Made by a program: the position numbers and the translations under genes. Below are positions 7,029-12,866 of a stretch of DNA of 12,866 bases, piece after piece. The stretch's first letter is position 1; the number at the start of each line of letters is the position of its first letter. The DNA comes from Cyanobacteria bacterium OH_CFB_184 (lineage in GTDB: Bacteria > Cyanobacteriota > Vampirovibrionia > Gastranaerophilales > Gastranaerophilaceae): the NCBI GenBank assembly GCA_023414155.1, contig JAEZOG010000013.1:1-12866 (forward strand), written 5' to 3'. The notes below the pieces were generated by a model. It worked only from the letters and a program-made list of their open reading frames with translations, was not told the DNA's origin and searched no databases.

Positions 7029-8048
7029 ATGCAAGGACAAGTATATAAGATACATTCAGACTTCTATTATGTAAATACAAAAGACTGTATTTACGAGTGT
7101 AAACTACGTGATATTTTAAAAAAAAGAAAACTGGAAATCTTCGTAGGTGACTTTGTTGAACTTGATCAAATAAATGATAACTCTAAACAAGCTTTTATAA
7201 ACAAGCTTTTACCAAGAAAAAATTTCATTTCAAAACCAAGAGCCGCAAATGTAACTCAAGCGATTATTGTATCTTCTGTCAAAAACCCTGACCTGGACTT
7301 TGAACAATTAAACAGATATATCGCGCATTGCGAATACCACAATGTTAAACCGATACTGTGCTTCAATAAAAATGACCTTGATAAAAACACATCAATAACT
7401 GAACAAATTAAGTCTATATACACGCAATTGGACTACGAATTACTATTCACTTCTGCGCTTACAAAAAATGGGATTGGTGAATTAGAGCATATTTTAAAAG
7501 ATAATGTATCAATATTATGCGGGGCATCAGGCGTTGGAAAGTCTTCAATTATAAACACTTTATCAGAAGGGTTAAAACTAAAAACAAAAGAAGTAAGCTC
7601 CAAACTCAAAAGAGGAACACATACAACAAGACATTGTGAAATTATTCAGATTAAAGAAAAAACAGCAGTAATTGATACACCTGGATTTTCTAACTTAAAA
7701 TTCAATTTCCTTTTACCAAGTCAAATTCAAGACCTATTCCCGGAAATCAAAGAATATTCAACAGATTGCAGATACAACGACTGCCTTCATACCACAGAAA
7801 ATGACTGCAGCGTTAAAGATAACCTTGATAAAATTAATAAGACAAGATATGAAAGTTACGTAAAATTTGTAACTGAAGCTATAGAATTTAAAACCAAAAT
7901 AACCTACAGCGGAACAAAAACTGAAACTAAAACAAAATTAAATAAAAATACTATTATGACAAAAATCTCGTCAAAAAAAAGAAACACAGCAAGAAAAACC
8001 AACAAACAAGAAATCGACAAGACTATTAATGAGGCAAAAAATGAATAA
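7029..8048 (+). CDS. rsgA: Small ribosomal subunit biogenesis GTPase RsgA
   Basis: RsgA is a circularly permuted GTPase that binds the 30S subunit late in assembly and acts as a maturation checkpoint. The order of motifs is diagnostic: an OB-like RNA-binding domain (about 1-65), then G4 NKND at 113-116, G5 TSA at 141-143, G1 GASGVGKS at 165-172, a G2 region RGTHTT at 195-200 and G3 DTPG at 216-219. A zinc-binding set follows at Cys247, Cys252, His254 and Cys260. I start it at the ATG at 7029 because MQGQVYKIHSDFYYV matches the usual N-terminus; an ATG at 6987 would add 14 residues not typical of the family. The Shine-Dalgarno sequence is weak in either case. The last 50 or so residues (288-339) form a Lys/Thr/Asn-rich tail beyond the normal end. 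It overlaps the next gene by eight bases. Confidence 0.95.
   Translation: MQGQVYKIHSDFYYVNTKDCIYECKLRDILKKRKLEIFVGDFVELDQINDNSKQAFINKLLPRKNFISKPRAANVTQAIIVSSVKNPDLDFEQLNRYIAHCEYHNVKPILCFNKNDLDKNTSITEQIKSIYTQLDYELLFTSALTKNGIGELEHILKDNVSILCGASGVGKSSIINTLSEGLKLKTKEVSSKLKRGTHTTRHCEIIQIKEKTAVIDTPGFSNLKFNFLLPSQIQDLFPEIKEYSTDCRYNDCLHTTENDCSVKDNLDKINKTRYESYVKFVTEAIEFKTKITYSGTKTETKTKLNKNTIMTKISSKKRNTARKTNKQEIDKTINEAKNE
8031..8034 (+). promoter_or_regulatory. Ribosome binding site that fixes the prenyl synthase start
   Basis: GAGG inside the end of rsgA lies six bases before the ATG at 8041. The in-frame ATG at 8029 overlaps this site and has no such sequence upstream, so 8041 is the better start. Confidence 0.75.
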
Positions 8049-8928
8049 TCAAAAAACTCCAACATACAACGAATTCATCGAAATAGTTGAAAAACACCTA
8101 AACCAATACATTCCTGTTAAATATCCTCAAAGCATATATGAATCAATGAGATACTCAGTTTTAGCAGGTGGCAAAAGGTTAAGACCGATTATGACACTAG
8201 AAATCGCAAGAATGGTCTCTGGAAGTTATGAAGCAGCGCTGCCGACAGCTTGTGCCGTTGAAATGCTACACACTCAAAGCTTAATCCACGATGATTTACC
8301 TTGCATGGACAATGATGATTATAGAAGAGGAAAATTAACAAACCACAAAGTATATGGAGAAGCCATTGCTACTCTTGCAGGTGATGCCTTATTGAGTTTT
8401 GCACCAAAACTTATAGTTGATAAAACACCAAAAGAAATACCAAGCGATGATGTATTAAAAATATTAAATGAATTCTTTATCGCAGCTGGAGTAGACGGAA
8501 TTATCTCAGGACAAGTCGTTGACATAGAATCAGAAAAGAAAAAAATTGATGATAAAACACTAGATTACATTCATGAATATAAAACTGCCAAGCTGTTTAC
8601 TTTTGCCGTAAGAGCCGGAGCTATCATCGCAAAAGCCAATGAAAAACAACTTGAAGATTTAACAGAATTTTCGCGCCTATTTGGTCATGCTTTCCAAATA
8701 TGTGATGACATACTTGATGAAATCTCAACGCTTGAAGAATTAGGAAAAACTCCAGGCAAAGATAATGCCGTTGAAAAAGCGACCTACACCAGAATGTACG
8801 GATTAGAAAAAGCAAAAGAACAAGTTATCTATCTTTGCAAACAGGCATGTGATATACTTGATAAGAATAATTTTAAGTCGTCAATCATAGAAGACATTAC
8901 AAACAACATAATTGAAAGGATTAATTAA
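8041..8928 (+). CDS. ispA: Polyprenyl diphosphate synthase (farnesyl/geranylgeranyl type)
   Basis: This trans-prenyltransferase condenses isopentenyl diphosphate with allylic diphosphates to give C15 (or C20) prenyl diphosphate, the precursor of undecaprenyl carriers and quinones. Visible in the 295-residue protein are GGKRLRP at 43-49, the first Asp-rich motif DDLPCMD at 84-90, RRGK at 95-98, GQVVD at 157-161, the Lys181-Thr182 pair, and the second Asp-rich motif DDILD at 222-226. The two extra residues within the first Asp-rich motif are typical of bacterial FPP synthases and plastid/cyanobacterial GGPP synthases. Chain length cannot be decided from sequence alone, so the symbol could equally be crtE. 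The start overlaps rsgA by eight bases, and the stop overlaps the next start by one base (TAATG), indicating one operon. Confidence 0.9.
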   Translation: MNNQKTPTYNEFIEIVEKHLNQYIPVKYPQSIYESMRYSVLAGGKRLRPIMTLEIARMVSGSYEAALPTACAVEMLHTQSLIHDDLPCMDNDDYRRGKLTNHKVYGEAIATLAGDALLSFAPKLIVDKTPKEIPSDDVLKILNEFFIAAGVDGIISGQVVDIESEKKKIDDKTLDYIHEYKTAKLFTFAVRAGAIIAKANEKQLEDLTEFSRLFGHAFQICDDILDEISTLEELGKTPGKDNAVEKATYTRMYGLEKAKEQVIYLCKQACDILDKNNFKSSIIEDITNNIIERIN

Positions 8929-9377
8929 TGACAAACTACCCGAGCTTAGAGATATTAGCTACAGGAATAGGCGCGGCGATTATTGCACAAATATTAAAAT
9001 TTTTAGGCTACCTTGTAACTCATAAAAAAATTGATTTTAAATTGCTATTAACAACCGGAGGAATGCCTAGCTCACACTCAGCTGGTGTAATAGGACTTTC
9101 CACGATGGTCGGATTTATGAAAGGTTTCAGTTCAGTAGAATTTGCAATCGCTATCGGGTATTCATTAGTGGTAATGTATGATGCGGCTGGATTAAGAAGA
9201 TCAGCAGGCAAAATGGCTGCTTCTTTAAATAAAATGATGGATGATTTCTATGAACACAGACAAACTCATCCTGCTGAAAGGCTAAAAGAATTACTTGGAC
9301 ACACACCTATAGAAGTATTCTTTGGCGCGATTTTAGGCGTTATAATAGCTTATCTTAACTATCATTATATATTTTAA
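8928..9377 (+). CDS. Divergent PAP2 family membrane protein (DUF212)
   Basis: The 149-residue protein matches the DUF212 / YuiD-like divergent PAP2 family. It has GGMPSSHSA at 44-52, resembling the PSGH-type phosphatase motif 2 of PAP2 enzymes, then YDAAGLRRSAG at 84-94 and ELLGHTPIEV at 121-130, both typical of the family. Hydrophobic segments around 8-30, 51-66, 69-88 and 128-147 make it an integral membrane protein. PAP2 enzymes remove phosphate from lipid phosphates or prenyl diphosphates, but catalysis in this divergent family is not established to my knowledge. The start is the ATG of TAATG at the end of the prenyl synthase gene, with AAAGGA eight bases upstream. Position directly after a prenyl diphosphate synthase suggests action on prenyl (di)phosphates (inference). 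Confidence 0.9.
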   Translation: MTNYPSLEILATGIGAAIIAQILKFLGYLVTHKKIDFKLLLTTGGMPSSHSAGVIGLSTMVGFMKGFSSVEFAIAIGYSLVVMYDAAGLRRSAGKMAASLNKMMDDFYEHRQTHPAERLKELLGHTPIEVFFGAILGVIIAYLNYHYIF

Positions 9378-9382
9378 ATCTT

Positions 9383-11068
9383 ATGGAAAATTTTAAGTTA
9401 CTCAACAATGTAGAAGATCCGATTGTAGTAGTTGACAACAAAAATCAACTAATTTTTCAAAACATTGCAAGCAGTAAACTTTTTGGAAATTTTGCAAATT
9501 TAAATAGAATAAAAAAATATTTCAACTTTGACATCTGTGTACTAAATCCTGAAGACATATCTCAGATAACACCTTTAGATTTGGCACTTGAATCAAAAGA
9601 AAATTTTTACACTTACTCATCCTACCAAAAAGGCAAGGATGAGTATTATTATTTCAACATCACAACTATAGTCAGAAAAACATATAAAGTAGTAATCTTT
9701 AAAGATGTTACTAATAATTCAAAATACCAGAAACTAACAAACGAATACGACAAACTAAACACGAAGTATTCATTGTTATTAAAAGAGCACAAAAAATTCA
9801 ATCAACTAAGAGAAAAAGCTCAAAACCAAGCAATTAAAATGGCTTTGTTAAACAGAATTTCCTCTATGATTAAAGAATACAAAGACATTTCTGCCATTGT
9901 AAAATCCACATTAGAAGAAATACACACACTTCTTGGTTCTGCAAAAACTTATTACGCAACAAAGTCAGGAAATCAATTTAAAATAGAAGAAATTTTTCCT
10001 GAAAAATACAAAATAAAAGGCACTGAAAAGTTTACTTTCGAAGAAGACACAATAAAAGATATAAAAAACAAGAAAATATCTATGTCTACTTGCATAAAAG
10101 AGCATCAAAATTCAAATGGTACATTGAGCAAAAACACCAGAAGGATTGTGATTCCTGTTTATAACAAAAATAAATTAATAGGTATTATAGTTACATTTAC
10201 AGCTCAAAAAAATATTCTTGAAGATAATATTGAAATACTTGAATCTGTTGCTACACAACTTGCAATCTCTATTGTTCAAGCATCATTATTTGAACAGATA
10301 AACAAAAAAAATATCAAATTACAAAAAACACTAAATGACTTAAAAGAGACTCAAATACAACTTATAAACTCTGAAAAAATGGCATCAGTAGGTCAACTCG
10401 TAGCAGGTGTAGCACACGAGATCAATACTCCTATCGCCTCGATAAATTCTAATAACTCACTTATTAAAAAAATATTTGATAAAAATAAAATATTAACCGA
10501 AAGTCTGATTGAAACAGTTAAAGAATTAAACTCAATAGATCAAGAAGCGATAAAGAGAATTTCAAACATAGTAAAATCGCTCAAGAAGTTTGTAAGACTT
10601 GATGAAGCAGAGCTTCAAGAAGCAGACATCAATAATGAATTAGACTTGACGCTTCAATTAATCTCTCACGAAACAAAAAACAAAATCACGGTCATAAAAA
10701 ATTATTCTCAAATTCCGAAAATAAAATGCTACGTAAATATGCTCAACCAAGTATTTATGAACATATTGATTAACGCATGCCAGAGCATAACCGAAAAAAA
10801 CAGAACAGGCGAAATAACAATCTCTACAGAATTCAAAAACGATGCACTTTTTGTTTCGATAAAAGATAACGGGCCTGGTATGAGCAAAAAAGTTTTATCA
10901 AAAATATTTACACCCGGATTTACAACAAAGCGTGCCGGACTAGGTACAGGACTAGGTCTAGCAATTTCAAAAGAAATAATACAACGACACAAAGGCTCAA
11001 TAAATGTAAACTCAACAGAAAACGAAGGCACTGAGTTTATAATTAAAATCCCTTCAAAAATAGATTAA
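9383..11068 (+). CDS. Soluble PAS-GAF sensor histidine kinase
   Basis: The order of regions in this 561-residue protein is a PAS-like sensor (about 1-110), a coiled coil (about 113-150) and a GAF-like domain (about 155-305). A signalling helix follows at 305-335, then a dimerisation/phosphoacceptor domain with VAHEINTPI (phospho-His345) and a HATPase domain (about 445-560). The HATPase has the N-box with Asn460 and Asn464, a G1 box DNGPGM at 495-500 and a G2 box GLGTGLGLAI at 519-528. All catalytic elements are intact. No transmembrane segment or HAMP domain is seen, so it should sense a cytoplasmic signal. It follows the DUF212 stop by five bases but has no Shine-Dalgarno sequence (taaatctt before ATG), so it probably depends on translational coupling. 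No response regulator is present in the window; the partner is unknown. Confidence 0.92.
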   Translation: MENFKLLNNVEDPIVVVDNKNQLIFQNIASSKLFGNFANLNRIKKYFNFDICVLNPEDISQITPLDLALESKENFYTYSSYQKGKDEYYYFNITTIVRKTYKVVIFKDVTNNSKYQKLTNEYDKLNTKYSLLLKEHKKFNQLREKAQNQAIKMALLNRISSMIKEYKDISAIVKSTLEEIHTLLGSAKTYYATKSGNQFKIEEIFPEKYKIKGTEKFTFEEDTIKDIKNKKISMSTCIKEHQNSNGTLSKNTRRIVIPVYNKNKLIGIIVTFTAQKNILEDNIEILESVATQLAISIVQASLFEQINKKNIKLQKTLNDLKETQIQLINSEKMASVGQLVAGVAHEINTPIASINSNNSLIKKIFDKNKILTESLIETVKELNSIDQEAIKRISNIVKSLKKFVRLDEAELQEADINNELDLTLQLISHETKNKITVIKNYSQIPKIKCYVNMLNQVFMNILINACQSITEKNRTGEITISTEFKNDALFVSIKDNGPGMSKKVLSKIFTPGFTTKRAGLGTGLGLAISKEIIQRHKGSINVNSTENEGTEFIIKIPSKID

Positions 11069-11086
11069 TCCCAGCCGTTTTTATAT

Positions 11087-11092
11087 TATAAT
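11087..11092 (+). promoter_or_regulatory. Probable -10 box for hisS
   Basis: A consensus TATAAT sits 19 bases upstream of the hisS ATG, in the 43-base gap after the histidine kinase gene. The predicted start near 11099 gives a very short leader that still contains the AGAGGT ribosome binding site. The -35 region is poor (TTAATC at a 16-base spacing). hisS could also be read through from the upstream operon, since no terminator lies between. Confidence 0.5.
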
Positions 11093-11111
11093 CATTTTGA
11101 AGAGGTAAATT

Positions 11112-12329
11112 ATGAGTATAAAAGCACAAAAAGGCACAAAAGATATTCTTCCATCTGAAATCGATATTTGGCACAAGATTGAAGAAACAGCAAAAGAACT
11201 ATTCACAAAAGCAAATTTTAAAGAGATCAGAACACCTATTTTTGAGGCAACTGAGCTGTTTGAACGTGGAGTCGGTGACACTACTGACATTGTAAATAAA
11301 GAAATGTACACTTTCACAAAAAGTGATCGTTCGCTTACACTAAGGCCTGAAAACACAGCAGGTGTAGTAAGAGCATATATGGAGCACGGAATGCACCGTG
11401 AAAGTCCGCCTGTAAAACTATGGTACAAAGGTCCAATGTTCAGATACGAACGTCCGCAAGCAGGAAGACAAAGACAATTCCACCAAATAGGTATTGAAAT
11501 GTTTGGGGTACAAGATGCTTCAGCAGATGCAGAATGTATTTATCTTGCTACGAAATTCTTAAACAATTTAGGATTAAATGATCTTGTAGTAGAAATAAAT
11601 TCACTTGGATGTGGTGTTTGCAGAACCGAATATAAAGACAGACTAAAAGCAAATTTATCAACATACATCGATGAAATGTGTGACGATTGCAGATCTCGCT
11701 ACGAAAAAAACCCGCTTAGGATTTTAGACTGCAAAAACGAAAAATGTATCAATCTAATGAAAGAACATAAAATTCACGAGGAAGTTGCAAATATCAATCT
11801 ATGTGATGAATGCGCGCCTCACTATTCTGAATTAAAAACCCACTTACAAACCTTAAAAGTTAACTATTTAGAAAACAATTTCTTAGTTAGAGGATTAGAC
11901 TACTATACAAAAACTGTATTTGAAATCAAATCTAATAACTTAGGTTCACAAAACGCGGTTTGTGGGGGTGGAAGATATGACGGACTGGTTGAAACACTAG
12001 GTGGCCCTCATACTCCCGGAATCGGTTGGGCAATGGGTGTTGAAAGACTCAATGCGCTTATCGGCAAAGTTGAACCAGAAAAAATGGATTACTTTGTTGT
12101 TTCAAACAATATAACTGAAGCTTTGAAATTAGTTCAAGAATTAAGAGAAAAAGGATATGTAGCTGATCTTGATTATTCAAAAAGAAAATTTGCAAAACAG
12201 CTTGAAAAAGCCTCTAAGGTCGCTAAAAATGCAATCATTCTTGGAGAAGATGAGCTTACGTCTAACTCGTTAACGATTAAAAACCTATCTACTTCTGAAC
12301 AAATAAAAGTTGAAAGAAGTAATTTTTAA
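11112..12329 (+). CDS. hisS: Histidyl-tRNA synthetase
   Basis: This class II synthetase charges tRNA-His in the cytoplasm. The 405-residue protein shows the N-terminal KGTKDILP, motif 1 around 40-60, motif 2 with FRYERPQAGRQRQFHQ at 110-125, the histidine-specific blocks LVRGLDYYTKTVFE at 258-271 and GGGRYDGL at 285-292, and motif 3 GIGWAMGVERL at 303-313. A C-terminal anticodon-binding domain runs from about 325 and is slightly short compared with 420-430-residue relatives. The insertion between motif 2 and the HisA block has eight cysteines in four pairs: 167/170, 190/193, 207/212 and 231/234. These look like a metal site. The ATG has AGAGGT five bases upstream. A strong terminator follows. 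Confidence 0.96.
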   Translation: MSIKAQKGTKDILPSEIDIWHKIEETAKELFTKANFKEIRTPIFEATELFERGVGDTTDIVNKEMYTFTKSDRSLTLRPENTAGVVRAYMEHGMHRESPPVKLWYKGPMFRYERPQAGRQRQFHQIGIEMFGVQDASADAECIYLATKFLNNLGLNDLVVEINSLGCGVCRTEYKDRLKANLSTYIDEMCDDCRSRYEKNPLRILDCKNEKCINLMKEHKIHEEVANINLCDECAPHYSELKTHLQTLKVNYLENNFLVRGLDYYTKTVFEIKSNNLGSQNAVCGGGRYDGLVETLGGPHTPGIGWAMGVERLNALIGKVEPEKMDYFVVSNNITEALKLVQELREKGYVADLDYSKRKFAKQLEKASKVAKNAIILGEDELTSNSLTIKNLSTSEQIKVERSNF

Positions 12330-12351
12330 ACTAAGACTAGAATAAAAGTAT

Positions 12352-12381
12352 AAAAAAAGGCTCTATCAAGAGCCTTTTTTA
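12352..12381. terminator. Bidirectional intrinsic terminator after hisS
   Basis: Six A plus GGCTCT (12353-12364), a four-base loop and AGAGCC plus six T (12369-12380) form a perfect 12-bp stem. T-runs are available in both directions, so it can end hisS and the convergent unknown gene, whose stop is 22 bases away. Confidence 0.92.
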
Positions 12382-12402
12382 TGAAACATCTAATATAATT
12401 CG

Positions 12403-12864
12403 TTATATTACCTCAAATTTATCTTTAGATGAATTTTCCTGTTCGATCTTATTTAATTCTTCATCTATCTCATTATAACGTTCACCTTTTGACACCATTT
12501 TATTATCAGTCGCATCTAATACTTTTTTCAACTGTAAATATTGGTTATATTCATCTTTAGTAAATGATAATTTTTCTTTCTGAGTAACATACGTATTTAT
12601 AGATCTAGTCCAATTAATAGTTGAAAAATCTGGAGATGTGTCATCTTTAGTCAATTCAGACACAGCATTTTTTATATCTTTATCCGACTCATTTTTAAAA
12701 GGATAATAATTAGAATAACAATCCCTCCAATCAACCATAAAAGCATTATCAGATCCACCTGAAATGGTTGAATAAACTAACCCATTGAATGAAACTTTTG
12801 AATTTTGAATTGAAATCGATTGTAATTTTGAACTTAATGATACATTAATTGGATTAACTCTCAT
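12403..12864 (-). CDS. Unknown small protein with a Gastranaerophilales-style N-terminus
   Basis: The 153-residue protein begins MRVNPIN and carries KVSFNG at 23-28. I recall this kind of N-terminus from many unrelated proteins of Gastranaerophilales (gut Melainabacteria), so it may be a lineage-specific sorting or processing segment rather than part of a functional domain (recollection, unverified). The remainder is polar. It contains a Trp/Tyr-rich middle (about 45-105) and a charged, predicted helical or coiled-coil C-terminal third (about 104-148) rich in Glu, Lys and Asn. There is no classical hydrophobic signal peptide or membrane segment. Only two bases remain upstream of the ATG, so the ribosome binding site is outside the window and the start rests on the N-terminal motif. 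No function can be assigned. Confidence 0.75.
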   Translation of the reverse strand: MRVNPINVSLSSKLQSISIQNSKVSFNGLVYSTISGGSDNAFMVDWRDCYSNYYPFKNESDKDIKNAVSELTKDDTSPDFSTINWTRSINTYVTQKEKLSFTKDEYNQYLQLKKVLDATDNKMVSKGERYNEIDEELNKIEQENSSKDKFEVI

Positions 12865-12866
12865 AT

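Noticed and set aside
10729..11031. Minus-strand open frame inside the histidine kinase ATPase domain
   Set aside because: It is a shadow of a conserved coding region with intact N, G1 and G2 boxes on the plus strand.
11081..11428. Minus-strand open frame across the hisS start
   Set aside because: It is antisense to the conserved N-terminus and motif 1 of HisRS and has no independent support.
1..12866. CRISPR arrays, tRNA/rRNA genes, insertion sequences, phage or defence genes
   Set aside because: I saw no regularly spaced direct repeats, no cloverleaf with a TTCGA-type arm in the gaps, no transposase and no known defence domains; gene gaps are all under about 120 bases.

Overview
The window is AT-rich DNA with short intergenic gaps, no mobile element and no RNA gene that I can see. 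It looks like ordinary chromosomal housekeeping sequence from an uncultured-type bacterium. My best taxonomic guess is a gut Melainabacterium (Gastranaerophilales, the non-photosynthetic relatives of Cyanobacteria). The guess rests mainly on the N-terminal sequence style of the last protein (MRVNPIN followed by KVSFNG near residues 23-28), which I recall as recurrent in that group, and on the low GC. It is an inference, not a database result.

Layout. A partial plus-strand gene of unknown function ends at 265 and meets a bidirectional hairpin terminator. A minus-strand block runs leftward from 6922 to 295. In transcription order it holds a GT-C type membrane glycosyltransferase (GT39-like), polynucleotide phosphorylase (pnp), a patatin-like phospholipase, a HAD-IB phosphatase and a uridine-kinase-like P-loop kinase. 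A divergent promoter region (about 6923-7028) separates this from a plus-strand block: the ribosome-assembly GTPase rsgA, a polyprenyl diphosphate synthase (ispA/crtE type), a divergent PAP2 (DUF212) membrane protein, a cytoplasmic PAS-GAF histidine kinase, and hisS. A second strong bidirectional terminator follows hisS, and a small unknown minus-strand gene lies beyond it at the right edge.

How the genes fit together. The first four plus-strand genes overlap or nearly touch, so they are probably one transcript. Within it the prenyl diphosphate synthase and the PAP2-family protein form a plausible isoprenoid/lipid-carrier pair. The patatin and HAD phosphatase genes overlap by 14 bases and look translationally coupled, perhaps for lipid turnover. 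They lie immediately downstream of a strong intrinsic terminator that closes pnp, so their expression should depend on read-through or on a promoter I could not identify. hisS and the uridine-kinase-like gene each have a good -10 box of their own.

I found no defence locus, CRISPR array or clearly undescribed system. The points most worth a second look are the altered substrate motif in the uridine-kinase-like protein, the terminator abutting the patatin ribosome binding site, the prenyl synthase/DUF212 pairing, the orphan soluble histidine kinase, and the lineage-style N-terminus of the last protein.
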